64,000 bases of DNA from Bacteroidales bacterium (GCA_017437125.1 JAFSBV010000010.1:47671-111670), one strand, 5' to 3'. Positions 47,889 to 57,444 are shown, numbered from the stretch's first letter. The notes: generated from the letters alone by a model not told the origin. Numbers and translations are program-made.

Positions 47889-49214
47889 ATGAGACACATA
47901 TTGACATTATTATCGGCACTTTTGATATCAGCTTCAGCTTATTCCGCTGATTCCTTATCGGTATTCTACCGTATCAGGCTTGATCAGGACATAGATCAGT
48001 CGTCTCAAAGACTTGTTACTCTTGGTCTTGAAAAGGCCAGAGAAGCCCAGGCAGACTATGTTATACTGGATATTGATACATATGGAGGTGCTGTAAATGC
48101 AGCTGACAGTATCAGGACGGCCATTCTCAGATATGAAAAGCCTGTCATCGCTTATGTGAACATGCAGGCAGCATCTGCAGGTGCATTGATAAGCATAGCT
48201 TGTGATTCCATCTATATGAGGACGGGAAGTTCCATTGGTGCCGCCACTGTTGTGTCTCAGACCGGAGAAGTCATGCCGGACAAGTACCAGTCATTCATGA
48301 GGGGAATGATGAGGGCTACTGCTGAGGCCAACGGCAGGGATCCGGAGATCGCACAGGCCATGACGGATACTGCAAATGTTCTCAGCATGACGCCGGATGA
48401 AGCTATGGCGGTCGGATATTGTGAAGGAATATGCGGATCTGAATTTGAAGTGGCAGAAAAGGTGACTTCAGGTAATGGATTCGTCATCAGGAATATGGAG
48501 GATGATATGACATGGCTTGACAAGCTCATACAGTTCCTTCTGAACCCTCTTCTCCAGTCAATATTCATGATGATGATTGTAGGAGGCATATTCGTGGAGA
48601 TCAGGACTCCGGGAATCGGTCTTCCTCTGCTGACGGCCATAATCGGAGCATTGCTTTATTTTGCTCCGGGGTATATCGGTCATCTGGTCGAGTCATGGGA
48701 GATCCTTCTCTTTGTCGTAGGTCTTGTGCTTATAGCTATAGAGATTTTTGTTCTTCCTGGCTTCGGTGTTTGCGGTATCAGCGGTATAATCGCTGTCGTC
48801 GTATCGCTCGCTTTTGCCATGATCGACAATGCTGAACTCTTCCGATGGGACGGATCAATAGATCTCAAGCCAATAATCCAGCCACTTGGAATCGTCATAT
48901 TATCTGCTGCTGCTGCAGTATTCGGCTCTGTCTGGCTTGTCAGGAAGCTATATGCAACCCGTACATTCGACCATATCGCCCTCAGGCAGGAGATGAAGGC
49001 GGACGACGGATTTACAGGTGTCGTTTCGGGTCTTGAAAGTCTTGTAGGCGAGACGGTTACAGTCTTTACCGATCTTCGTCCTGGTGGAAAGGTTAGGACG
49101 GATGACGGCAAAATAATAGAAGCCACCCTAAAATTCGGCGGCTTCGCATCCAAAGGAGAATCCCTGAAAGTGATATCTGCTGAGCAGGGACGTGTCTATT
49201 GTGAAAAACTGTAG
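47889..49214 (+). CDS. NfeD-family membrane-bound serine protease
   Basis: 441 residues with a signal peptide (MRHILTLLSALLISASAYSA). The ClpP/crotonase-like protease domain carries the nucleophile serine in AASAGALIS and the lysine in PDKYQS, as in the STOMATIN-clipping NfeD1b proteases. Four membrane segments follow (ILLFVVGLVLIAIEIFVLPG typical), then a C-terminal OB-fold. It acts with stomatin-like proteins in membrane quality control. No stomatin gene is adjacent here. Confidence 0.92.
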   Translation: MRHILTLLSALLISASAYSADSLSVFYRIRLDQDIDQSSQRLVTLGLEKAREAQADYVILDIDTYGGAVNAADSIRTAILRYEKPVIAYVNMQAASAGALISIACDSIYMRTGSSIGAATVVSQTGEVMPDKYQSFMRGMMRATAEANGRDPEIAQAMTDTANVLSMTPDEAMAVGYCEGICGSEFEVAEKVTSGNGFVIRNMEDDMTWLDKLIQFLLNPLLQSIFMMMIVGGIFVEIRTPGIGLPLLTAIIGALLYFAPGYIGHLVESWEILLFVVGLVLIAIEIFVLPGFGVCGISGIIAVVVSLAFAMIDNAELFRWDGSIDLKPIIQPLGIVILSAAAAVFGSVWLVRKLYATRTFDHIALRQEMKADDGFTGVVSGLESLVGETVTVFTDLRPGGKVRTDDGKIIEATLKFGGFASKGESLKVISAEQGRVYCEKL

Positions 49215-49225
49215 AAGCTGAAAGA

Positions 49226-50632
49226 CTATCTGCGCTTCAGAGCGACTACATTCTCTACATGATGGGTGTGCGGGAACATGTCAACAGGGCGTACTGCGGT
49301 GATGACATAATCCTTGCACAGAATCTCGAGATCACGTGCCTGTGATGCCGGATTGCAGCTGACATATACCATACGGTCAGGAGCTGCATTCAGGATGACC
49401 TGTGCCACATCCGGATGTATTCCGGCTCTCGGCGGGTCAAGTATGATGACGTCAGGGTGTCCGTGCTCCTCAACAAATGCGTCTGTAAGAATGTCCTTCA
49501 TGTCGCCGGCATAGAAATCGCAATTTGTGATTCCGTTGTTTGCCGCATTTATCTTTGCATCTTCGATAGCCTCTGGAACATATTCGATTCCTATCACCTT
49601 AGATGCCTGACGTGATACGAACTGTGCGATGGTTCCTGTTCCTGTATAGAGGTCATATACCACTTCAGAGCCTGTCAGAGCCGCATATTCGCGTGCAACG
49701 CTGTAAAGCTTGTATGCCTGCTTCGTATTGGTCTGATAAAATGACTTAGGGCCAATCTTGAACTTGAGTCCCTCCATATACTCATATATGGCATCCTCTC
49801 CTTTGTAAAGATGGCAGTCCTGATCAGATATCGAATCATTCGCCTTTCCGTTGATGACATAATACAAGGACGTAATCTGCGGGAATTTCTCCGCTACGGC
49901 GTCAAGAAGGGCAGTGCGGGCTTCATGATCTTCGTGATAGAAGCATATGATGAGCATGACGTTACCAGCTTCTGTGGTACGGATGAACATGTTGCGGAGG
50001 AAACCTACATGCTCACGGATGTTGAAGAAGCTCAATCCATGTTCAAGGGCGTAATTCCTGATGAATAGACGTATTTCATTTGACGGCTCAGGCTGAAGAT
50101 AGCAATGGTCGATGTCAAGAACCTTGTCGAAGAAACGGCCGACATGGAATCCGAGTCCGTATTTCTCCTGTTCTGAAAGAGTCTCGGCATCCTCGTGATC
50201 GAAGATCCATCTGCGCTGTGAGAAGGTGAATTCCAGCTTGTTACGGTAATAAGTCGTCTTATCTGAAGGAACGATAGGGGAGATTTCCGGTACATCAAGA
50301 TGGCCGATGCGTACCAGCTGGTCATATACCTGCTGCTGCTTTGCCTGAAGCTGCATTTCGTATGGAAGCGGCTGCCATTTGCATCCTCCGCATACGCCGA
50401 AATGCTTGCAGAACGGTTCAAGGCGATGCTCGGAAGGCTTCACCATGCGAAGTATGAATCCTTCCATATAGTTTTTCTTCTTCTTCGTTACCTTGACGTC
50501 AACGATGTCTCCTGGAACGGCAAACTGTACGAAAAGAACAGTACCGTCAATCCTTGCCAAAGCCTTGCCCTCGGCTGCAACAGCCTCGATAATTACATTC
50601 TCTAATACAATCTCCTGCTTCTTTCTTGCCAT
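49226..50632 (-). CDS. rlmD: 23S rRNA (uracil-5-)-methyltransferase RlmD, TrmA family
   Basis: 468 residues with an N-terminal TRAM domain. The iron-sulfur cysteines are in CKHFGVCGGCKWQ, the catalytic cysteine in YVSCNPAS near the C-terminus and the SAM site in VYDLYTGTGTIAQF. It methylates a uracil in 23S rRNA (U1939 in E. coli). RlmC is the alternative paralogue name. It faces NfeD convergently, with 11 nt between the stop codons. Confidence 0.92.
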   Translation of the reverse strand: MARKKQEIVLENVIIEAVAAEGKALARIDGTVLFVQFAVPGDIVDVKVTKKKKNYMEGFILRMVKPSEHRLEPFCKHFGVCGGCKWQPLPYEMQLQAKQQQVYDQLVRIGHLDVPEISPIVPSDKTTYYRNKLEFTFSQRRWIFDHEDAETLSEQEKYGLGFHVGRFFDKVLDIDHCYLQPEPSNEIRLFIRNYALEHGLSFFNIREHVGFLRNMFIRTTEAGNVMLIICFYHEDHEARTALLDAVAEKFPQITSLYYVINGKANDSISDQDCHLYKGEDAIYEYMEGLKFKIGPKSFYQTNTKQAYKLYSVAREYAALTGSEVVYDLYTGTGTIAQFVSRQASKVIGIEYVPEAIEDAKINAANNGITNCDFYAGDMKDILTDAFVEEHGHPDVIILDPPRAGIHPDVAQVILNAAPDRMVYVSCNPASQARDLEILCKDYVITAVRPVDMFPHTHHVENVVALKRR

Positions 50633-50645
50633 AATGAAAAAATTA

Positions 50646-50671
50646 AGCCCCGAAGATCAATCAACGGGGCT
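50646..50671 (-). terminator. Terminator of the downstream Na/Pi cotransporter paralogue
   Basis: Minus strand stem AGCCCCG / CGGGGCT with a 12-nt loop, followed by TTAATTTTTTC. It lies between the 50697 gene and rlmD. Confidence 0.75.
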
Positions 50672-50696
50672 GCAAAATTATCAAAATATCGTGAGA

Positions 50697-52436
50697 TTAC
50701 GAAATCTTGAGCTTGGTTTTATAGAGTGTCTGGGAAATGTTGATCATGAAGTCTCCCATTGTCTCAAGCTCTGACACGATGTCCATGTAATAGACACTTG
50801 TCTGGTAGTTCTTGCGGTCGCTCTCAATGCTCTCGATCTCCTCGTCTCTGAGGTTGTTGCGGAGGTTGTTGATCCTGTCTTCTGCCGCATATGCATTGGA
50901 TATTTCCTCAAGCTTGCCGTCAAATGCGAGGGTCAGGTTCTGGATCATGACATCATAAGTGCTGTCAACCAGATCAACCATTGCATTGAGCTTCTTCGTG
51001 GTATCTGCATCAAAGGTCTTGTTATGGATGTTTCTGCGTGAGAGAATCCTGCTTATGCTCTCTCCTGAGTCACCGAGCGATTCGAGCTCTCCGATGATCT
51101 TGTACATCGCCTTGATCATGAGTGATGTCCTTTCACTGATTTCCTGGGCAGAAACTGCATTCAGGAAGGTTGCGATCTCATATTCTATCCTGTCAGAGAT
51201 CTCTTCATACTTGACAAGCTTGCCTCTGAGTTCTTCAAACTTGTCTTCATCAGTCTCGTTGATGGCTGCACGTGCATAACCGAGGCCGTTCTTTGAGATC
51301 TGGGCGAAATGGATGATTTCCTTGAATGCCTGTTCAGTTGCGAGTTCAGGAGTGGCAAGAGGTCCGGCATTGATATATTTGAGCCTGAACTTGTTCTCTT
51401 CCTTGTTTGCAGGTTCCTTGATCACCTTGCAAACTATCTTCTCGATAAGCCCCGTGAACCAGATGAGGAGGAGGGTATTGATCAGGTTGAAAAGCGTATG
51501 GAGCATCGAGAGTCCATATAGTGCGGACGTACTTTCCGGGCCGTTAGGATCATGTACTGCAAATCCCTCTGCAGCCGGATTCGGAATGCCGAAAATGCTG
51601 CTTGTAAGAGTACCTACGAACGAAAGGAACGGCTTGAAGAGTATCAGTGCCCATATGACTCCGAACACATTGAATATCGTATGTGAGAGAGCGGCTCGTT
51701 TTGCCGATGGGTTGCCGACCGATGCCGCAATATTTGCTGTGATGGTCGTACCGATATTCTCTCCGAGAACCATTGCACAAGCCATCTGGAAAGGAATCCA
51801 TCCCATGCTGAGCATGATGAGTGTGATTGCCATTGTCGCTGATGATGACTGAAGTACGAGCGTAAGTATCGTACCGAATCCGAGGAAGAGAAGAACAGAC
51901 CAGAATCCGTGTCCTGCCCATGCCTTTACGAATTCAAGCACTTCAGGGGTCTGCTTGAGATCCGGAACTGATTCCTTCATGAATGAAAGACCCAGGAAAA
52001 GAAGTGAGAATCCTACGATGAGTTCACCAATGTTCTTTCTCTGGTTCTTCTTGGAAATGGAAAAAATGAAGCCCAGAAGCATAAGGGGAACTGCAAGAAT
52101 AGAGATGTCAGCCTTGAAGCCGAGCCATGCCACCATCCATGCGGTAACGGTTGTTCCGATATTTGCTCCCATGATCACTCCGATTGCCTGAACAAGAGTG
52201 AGGAGTCCTGCATTTACAAAGCTTACTACCATTACGGTTGTAGCTGAAGAAGACTGGATGACAGCAGTGATTCCGAGGCCGGTAAGGACTCTTTTGAACG
52301 GATTGGAAGTCATTGAAGACAAGAAGCCTCTCAATCTGTCACCTGCTGCTTTCTGAAGACCGGAACTCATGAGGTTCATTCCATATAGGAACATACCGAG
52401 AGCACCAAGCAAGGTGAAAATCTGTAGAATACCCAT
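50697..52436 (-). CDS. Na/Pi-cotransporter with PhoU-like C-terminal domain (paralogue B)
   Basis: 579 residues. It has the two signature repeats VIQSSSATTVMVV and VLQSSSATMAITL of the NptA/PNaS family, and a C-terminal PhoU-like helical domain (SDRIEYEIATFLN, LESLGDSGESISRIL). It is very similar along almost the whole length to the neighbour at 52604, except around IPNPAAEGFAVHD. It takes up phosphate with Na+, or acts as a phosphate exporter or regulator. It has its own promoter (52465-52495) and terminator. Confidence 0.93.
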   Translation of the reverse strand: MGILQIFTLLGALGMFLYGMNLMSSGLQKAAGDRLRGFLSSMTSNPFKRVLTGLGITAVIQSSSATTVMVVSFVNAGLLTLVQAIGVIMGANIGTTVTAWMVAWLGFKADISILAVPLMLLGFIFSISKKNQRKNIGELIVGFSLLFLGLSFMKESVPDLKQTPEVLEFVKAWAGHGFWSVLLFLGFGTILTLVLQSSSATMAITLIMLSMGWIPFQMACAMVLGENIGTTITANIAASVGNPSAKRAALSHTIFNVFGVIWALILFKPFLSFVGTLTSSIFGIPNPAAEGFAVHDPNGPESTSALYGLSMLHTLFNLINTLLLIWFTGLIEKIVCKVIKEPANKEENKFRLKYINAGPLATPELATEQAFKEIIHFAQISKNGLGYARAAINETDEDKFEELRGKLVKYEEISDRIEYEIATFLNAVSAQEISERTSLMIKAMYKIIGELESLGDSGESISRILSRRNIHNKTFDADTTKKLNAMVDLVDSTYDVMIQNLTLAFDGKLEEISNAYAAEDRINNLRNNLRDEEIESIESDRKNYQTSVYYMDIVSELETMGDFMINISQTLYKTKLKIS

Positions 52437-52464
52437 AATTTATCTGAATGGTTAATATTTTTGA

Positions 52465-52495
52465 CAAAAGTAGCTCTCCTGGTAATGAATCGCAA
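52465..52495 (-). promoter_or_regulatory. Complete promoter for paralogue B
   Basis: Minus strand TTG (52495-52493), a 20-nt spacer, TACTTTTG (52472-52465): a consensus Bacteroidetes promoter lying between the two Na/Pi genes, so paralogue B can be expressed independently. Confidence 0.65.
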
Positions 52496-52544
52496 CCGGA
52501 TTGGTGTTAATATTTTGTTAAAAGCCGCTTTTTGATGAAAACGG

Positions 52545-52579
52545 TAAAAAAATGAAGCCTCGAACATTCGAGGCTTCAT
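52545..52579 (-). terminator. Terminator of Na/Pi paralogue A
   Basis: Minus strand 13-bp perfect stem (ATGAAGCCTCGAA and its complement, 2-nt centre) followed by T7. It ends the upstream operon so that paralogue B relies on its own promoter. Confidence 0.85.
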
Positions 52580-52603
52580 CAATAGGTATGATATCAGAAT
52601 GAG

Positions 52604-54358
52604 TTATTTCCTGTTGACATATTTCATGAGAGTCTGTGATACATTGATCATGAAATCTCCCATCTTTTCAAGCTCTGAAACGATATCCATATAATAAACG
52701 CTTGTCTGGTAGTTCTTCCTTTCGTTCTCGATGCTCTCGATCTCCTCATCCCTGAGATTGTTTCTCAGATTGTTGATGCGGTCCTCTGAAGAGTATGCAT
52801 TGGAAATCTCTTCAAGTTTTCCTTCAAACGCCAGGGTAAGGTTTTTGATCATCACTTCATATGCATGATCTACGGTATCCACCATTGCATTGAGCTTCTT
52901 TATTGTCTCGTCATCGAATACCTTCTTATGGATGTTTCTCCTTGAAAGGATACGGCTGATGCTTTCACCGGAATCTCCGAGAGACTCGAGTTCTCCGATG
53001 ATCTTGTACATTGACTTTATCATCTGAGATGTCCTCTCGCTGATTTCTTCGGCCGATACGGCATTGAGGAAGGTGGCGATCTCGTATTCTATCCTGTCAG
53101 ATATCTCTTCATATTTGACAAGCTTACTCCTCAGTTCTTCGAACTTGTCAGGATCGGTCTCATTGATTGCTGCCCTGGCATAACCAAGACCGTTTCTTGA
53201 GATTTCAGCGAAGTGGATGATCTCACTGAATGCCTGTTCTGTCGCAAGTTCAGGAGTTGCAAGCGGACCGGCCTCGATGTACTTGAGTCTGAATGTATTC
53301 TCTTCCTTGTTCTGTGATCCCTTGATAACCAGACATACAAGTTTCTCTATGAATGGTATGAACCATATCAGGATAAATGTGTTGATAGTATTGAAAAGGG
53401 TATGAAGCATTGACAGACCGTAAAGTGCAGAAGTCTGTGAATCAGTCTGTATCGATGTACCGTCTGCAGCCTTTTCGACAACCACGGCAAAATCAGGACC
53501 AGCCGGATTCGGAATGTTGAATATGATTTCGGTAAGGAATCCTATCAGCTTGAGGAAATATGGGAACGAAATCAATGCCCATACTACTCCGAATACATTG
53601 AATACGGTATGAGCAAGTGCCGCTCGTTTTGCAGATGTGTTTCCTACTGCTGCAGCGATATTTGCTGTAATGGTAGTACCGATATTCTCACCAAGTACCA
53701 TTGCACATGCCATGTCGAAACGGATCCATCCCATGTTCAGCATGATCAGTGTCAGAGCCATGGTTGCAGAGGAAGACTGAAGAACCAATGTAAGGACTGT
53801 ACCGAATACAAGGAAGATAAGTACTGAGCCGAATCCATAGCCCTGCCATCCCTGAATGAACGACAGTACTTCAGGTGTGCTGCTGAGGTCAGGAACCGAG
53901 TTCTTCATCAGAGAAAGTCCGAGGAAGAGAAGTGAAAAGCCGACAATAAGTTCGGAAATGTTCCTTCTCTGATCTTTCTTTGATATGGAGAATATGAATC
54001 CCAAAGCCATCAATGGTACAGCGAGGATGGAAATATCCGCCTTGAATCCGAGCCACGATACAAGCCATGCGGTGACGGTCGTACCGATGTTTGCACCCAT
54101 GATCACGCTGATTGCCTGGGCAAGTGTCAGCAGTCCGGCATTCACGAAGCTTACGACCATCACAGTCGTTGCTGATGAAGACTGGATCACTGATGTGATT
54201 CCCAGACCTGTCAGGACACCCTTGAAAGGGTTGGAAGTCATGGCTGAAAGGAAGTTACGCAGTCTGTTTCCTGCAGCCTTCTGAAGCCCGGAGCTCATCA
54301 GGTTCATTCCATAGAGGAACATACCGAGAGCACCTAATAATGTAAGAATCTGTAACAT
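52604..54358 (-). CDS. Na/Pi-cotransporter with PhoU-like C-terminal domain (paralogue A)
   Basis: 584 residues. It has the same domain order as paralogue B: QSSSATT and QSSSATM repeats, a membrane domain of about 8-9 segments and a C-terminal PhoU-like helical bundle (residues about 345-580). The variable segment PAGPDFAVVVEKAADGTSI is longer than in B. It follows the Ca2+ exchanger gene at 54378 by 19 nt and so is the last gene of a three-gene leftward operon. Role in phosphate transport inferred from family. Confidence 0.93.
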   Translation of the reverse strand: MLQILTLLGALGMFLYGMNLMSSGLQKAAGNRLRNFLSAMTSNPFKGVLTGLGITSVIQSSSATTVMVVSFVNAGLLTLAQAISVIMGANIGTTVTAWLVSWLGFKADISILAVPLMALGFIFSISKKDQRRNISELIVGFSLLFLGLSLMKNSVPDLSSTPEVLSFIQGWQGYGFGSVLIFLVFGTVLTLVLQSSSATMALTLIMLNMGWIRFDMACAMVLGENIGTTITANIAAAVGNTSAKRAALAHTVFNVFGVVWALISFPYFLKLIGFLTEIIFNIPNPAGPDFAVVVEKAADGTSIQTDSQTSALYGLSMLHTLFNTINTFILIWFIPFIEKLVCLVIKGSQNKEENTFRLKYIEAGPLATPELATEQAFSEIIHFAEISRNGLGYARAAINETDPDKFEELRSKLVKYEEISDRIEYEIATFLNAVSAEEISERTSQMIKSMYKIIGELESLGDSGESISRILSRRNIHKKVFDDETIKKLNAMVDTVDHAYEVMIKNLTLAFEGKLEEISNAYSSEDRINNLRNNLRDEEIESIENERKNYQTSVYYMDIVSELEKMGDFMINVSQTLMKYVNRK

Positions 54359-54377
54359 GATTTTATTCGTGGGTTGT

Positions 54378-55349
54378 TTATGCGATCTGTCCGCTCAGGA
54401 GGTACCATGTATATCCGATGAAACCCAGCAGCATGATAGTACCGGAAAGTCTGTTGATTCTGCCGGTGAATCCAAGAAGAAGTGGAATTACGGCAGCGAT
54501 TATCATTACAGCATAATCAACTGAAGTTATACCGGCTGAAGTGAGAGGCATTACCTGTGAGCTCAAACCGAGTATGAGTGTGATGTTGAATATGTTCGAA
54601 CCGACAATGTTTCCGAGAGCCATCTGTGTATTCTTCTTTACCGCTGCCACGACTGATGCAGCAAGTTCCGGAAGGGATGTTCCGCACGCTATGAGTGTAA
54701 GCGAGATGAACGCATCATTGACTCCGAATGACTTGGCGATGAGAACGGCATTGTCAACGAAGAAGTCACAGCTTGTGATAAGGATTGCGAGACCTCCGAC
54801 AACCTTGACGATGGCCAGCCATAACGGAGATTGCTCTTCCTCTTCCGGTCTGGCTTCATTCTGCTGTACAGCCGTTCCGGATACTGTGTTCTTCCTGTCT
54901 CTGTAGAATGAGTACCACATGAACAGGATGAAGCATGCCAGGAGAACGAGACCGTCGATCCTGCTGATCGTAGCAGCGCTTCCATTGAAGAAATTGAGGG
55001 CAAGTACAGTTACAAGCAATGATACGAAAATGCACAGAGGGATCTCGAACTTCATGTTTGCCTTATCTATGGCGATAGGGAAGAACATGGCCGTAAGTCC
55101 CAGAATGCCGAGGACATTGAAGATATTCGAGCCTACGACGTTGCCTATGGCGACGTCAGCATTTCCTCCGATAGCTCCGAGAAAGCTCACCACCAGCTCC
55201 GGCATAGATGTGCCGACACCTACAATGGCAGCTCCGATGACGAAGTCGGATACTTTATATTTCTTGGCGATTGAAACAGCACCGGCAACGAGAAAATCGG
55301 CACCATAGACGATTCCGACCAGTGAGATGATAAGGATTATGTATTCCAT
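54378..55349 (-). CDS. Calcium/sodium antiporter, CaCA family (second copy)
   Basis: 323 residues and about ten membrane segments with the two alpha-repeats (VGVGTSMPELVVSFL, GNVVGSNIFN and ACGTSLPELAASVV, GNIVGSNIFN). It is only moderately similar to the exchanger at 46828 and has a longer cytoplasmic loop (NEARPEEEEQ). It precedes the Na/Pi paralogue A, so Ca2+ or K+ export could be linked to phosphate transport. Its start overlaps the preceding stop (TAATG). Confidence 0.92.
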   Translation of the reverse strand: MEYIILIISLVGIVYGADFLVAGAVSIAKKYKVSDFVIGAAIVGVGTSMPELVVSFLGAIGGNADVAIGNVVGSNIFNVLGILGLTAMFFPIAIDKANMKFEIPLCIFVSLLVTVLALNFFNGSAATISRIDGLVLLACFILFMWYSFYRDRKNTVSGTAVQQNEARPEEEEQSPLWLAIVKVVGGLAILITSCDFFVDNAVLIAKSFGVNDAFISLTLIACGTSLPELAASVVAAVKKNTQMALGNIVGSNIFNITLILGLSSQVMPLTSAGITSVDYAVMIIAAVIPLLLGFTGRINRLSGTIMLLGFIGYTWYLLSGQIA

Positions 55350-55795
55350 TATTTGATGATATTGCTTACTTCGCTGATCGGATATTCAAACTGTCTTGAG
55401 CAAGGTTCATATTTATAAGGGATGTATTCGTAAAGCTGGACATAAGCCTTGCCTGACTTCCTGCTGTAGAACACATCGAGTCTTACGGCGTTTCCCTTGT
55501 CTTCTTCAGCAAGGCTGATAGAAGATGGCTTTGATGCAACTACTTCAGACAATTTTGCTTTTTCTGTCTGAGAGAAGAAATGTTCTACCTTGCAATACTG
55601 AACTCCTGATTCCTGTTCCTTATATCCAGTTCTTAGCATGAGAAACAGCAGGATGCCGGCAAAGATCATGAAGAAACCGAGGATGTTTACAGATGTTGCT
55701 GTCGGAAGTGCTACAAGAATGCAGCCTGCAAGGGTAAGTCCGACAGATATGATGATGTCTTTTGTAGAGCGAACTCTATTGAATGTCTTTTCCAT
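55349..55795 (-). CDS. Hypothetical membrane protein of the CaCA-Na/Pi operon
   Basis: 148 residues with two predicted membrane segments near the N-terminus (VGLTLAGCILVALPTATSV and ILGFFMIFAGILLFLML), then a soluble part with beta character (VRLDVFYSRKSGKAYVQLYEYIPYKYEP). No family recognised. TAATG overlap with the exchanger gene suggests a common transcript and possibly a partner role. Confidence 0.75.
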   Translation of the reverse strand: MEKTFNRVRSTKDIIISVGLTLAGCILVALPTATSVNILGFFMIFAGILLFLMLRTGYKEQESGVQYCKVEHFFSQTEKAKLSEVVASKPSSISLAEEDKGNAVRLDVFYSRKSGKAYVQLYEYIPYKYEPCSRQFEYPISEVSNIIK

Positions 55796-55898
55796 AATGA
55801 TATATAATAAATTGTTTGTTAATGAGTTGTGTGTATGTGTGATGAGCCGGCACCCGTAGTTTACAGATGTCGGAAATATGAGGGATGTATGGAAAAGG

Positions 55899-56321
55899 CT
55901 AAATGATGAGTTTCCCGAGATGTATCAGGTGATGGCCTGTTTCAGCCAATCCTGACGGGAATCTGTTTATTGATACGAAAAATAGAGAAGTCGTATATTG
56001 ATTCATGGATTTTCCGGACTTGGATAAGGTGAAACCGTGTCTGGAAAAATCGGAAGAACCGCTTCTTTTAGCCTGCGAAACGGTTCTGGTAGGATTTATG
56101 ACATTTGTCTGTCTTGGAACCCTGCATTGGGTTTCAGGGGCTGAAAATGAAAAGCAGTCGTGACGGAACTGGTGATCTGTCCTTGAATCCGAGTCATTGA
56201 AGAAAGCCTCTATAGGATCTTTGACGTCAGAATACAATGAAACTTCCGCCTTGTCATTCATAAGACATGACAAGCAGATTACAAGACATGTAATAAACGA
56301 AAATTTAGCTTTCAGTTTCAT
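55899..56321 (-). CDS. Small secreted or lipoprotein-like hypothetical protein
   Basis: 140 residues. The N-terminal signal (MKLKAKFSFITCLVICLSCLMN) may end in a lipobox at LSC. The mature part is polar with His, Arg and Ser clusters; the C-terminus (SINRFPSGLAETGHHLIHLGKLII) is hydrophobic and looks conserved in character. I do not recognise the family. A -7-like TAAATTTG (56330-56337, minus strand) is directly upstream. Reality is likely but not certain, since codon use is not distinctive. Confidence 0.5.
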   Translation of the reverse strand: MKLKAKFSFITCLVICLSCLMNDKAEVSLYSDVKDPIEAFFNDSDSRTDHQFRHDCFSFSAPETQCRVPRQTNVINPTRTVSQAKRSGSSDFSRHGFTLSKSGKSMNQYTTSLFFVSINRFPSGLAETGHHLIHLGKLII

Positions 56322-56397
56322 TCTGATGGCAAATTTACAATTTAAATGCTCATCTGTGCTATTTTATTCCTGTTTTTCTGTTAAATCTTTGTTAAGC

Positions 56398-57060
56398 TTA
56401 TCTGAGGATGTATCCGTGGTGAATAAGATCCTCTCTTGATCTTATAGGGAATGTATATCCGTCCCGAAGCAGAAACAGATCATCCGTGATGCCGATGACC
56501 GATTCGTACATATGATCTGATATGATTATGCCCTTGTCTGCCTTGTGCTGCTGGATGAGCTCCTGCATCTTTTCAACATATTTAGGAGCGACATTGGAAA
56601 AAGGCTCATCCAGAATGCAGAATTCTGCATTGGAGTTAAGAATGAGATACATTTCGGCGATCCGCACTTCTCCTCCGGAAAGTTCCTTCGGCTTCATGCG
56701 CTGGTATGTATGGAATTTAGGGTCGAATGTCACGAGGCCGTCATAATCGACACCATATAGAGCAAAGGCTTCGCCCAACGTCATATTTTCGGGAATGAAG
56801 AAATGCTGTGGGAGATATTTGATTCTCTTTCCGATATGTCCGTAATCGGTTTCCTGTTCATCATTGAACCTGATGAAGATGTTCTGCGGCTTGATTCCGC
56901 CCATTATGCATTTGAACAGACAAGATTTGCCTGTTCCGTTCCTGCCAAGCACTCCTGTAACCCTGCCGGTCCTGGCTGTGATGAATGCACTTTGGAGAAC
57001 CTGAAGCTTTCCGAATTCAAGATGGACGCTGTCAACTAAAAGTGTATTATCTGATTGCAT
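56398..57060 (-). CDS. ABC transporter ATP-binding protein
   Basis: 220 residues from ATG 57060 (the frame opens earlier at a TTG). Walker A is GRNGTGKSCL, the signature LSGGEVRIAEMYL, Walker B CILDEPF. It overlaps the stop of the membrane-protein gene by 14 nt. The small partner with three helices could be a minimal permease or accessory subunit; a classic permease is not seen nearby. Substrate unknown. Confidence 0.88.
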   Translation of the reverse strand: MQSDNTLLVDSVHLEFGKLQVLQSAFITARTGRVTGVLGRNGTGKSCLFKCIMGGIKPQNIFIRFNDEQETDYGHIGKRIKYLPQHFFIPENMTLGEAFALYGVDYDGLVTFDPKFHTYQRMKPKELSGGEVRIAEMYLILNSNAEFCILDEPFSNVAPKYVEKMQELIQQHKADKGIIISDHMYESVIGITDDLFLLRDGYTFPIRSREDLIHHGYILR

Positions 57061-57367
57061 AGCCAATATTTCCGGTTATTATGATAAGTAAGACGAATGC
57101 AAGGAACTCGACAGCAAACGGAATTATCTCATATTCATTCCTGCTGATTCCGAGATTGAGATAGAAATATATGTCCTGTTTCTTGGAAATGCTTTTGCGC
57201 AGATAGAATATCACAGGAATGCTGACAAGCTTGAGAATTATGCATACGGGGATGGATAAGGGTTTGAGGAGGACAACGACGGACATGGGAACCGTCAGAA
57301 CAGCTGATATGATATAGACTGCCTTGCCATATCGTCTTGACAAACCGATCTTGGAGAATATGTTCAT
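57047..57367 (-). CDS. Small membrane protein upstream of an ABC ATPase
   Basis: 106 residues with three membrane segments (VYIISAVLTVPMSVVVLL, CIILKLVSIPVIFYL and IIPFAVEFLAFVLLIIIT). Tightly coupled to the ABC ATPase by overlap of coding ends. Too small for a usual permease; it may be a half-subunit. The family is unknown. It diverges from the DUF5714 gene at 57445. Confidence 0.7.
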   Translation of the reverse strand: MNIFSKIGLSRRYGKAVYIISAVLTVPMSVVVLLKPLSIPVCIILKLVSIPVIFYLRKSISKKQDIYFYLNLGISRNEYEIIPFAVEFLAFVLLIIITGNIGYAIR

Positions 57368-57422
57368 ATGTCAAATTCGTTTATTTGTCTGTAAAGTTAG
57401 GATATTTTAGCATTAAATCATA

Positions 57423-57430
57423 TATATTTG
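57423..57430 (+). promoter_or_regulatory. -7 element (TATATTTG) of the DUF5714 gene
   Basis: TATATTTG fits TAnnTTTG and leaves only about 8 nt of leader before ATG 57445. No -33 TTG was found. Confidence 0.4.
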
Positions 57431-57444
57431 TCAAAAAGACCATT

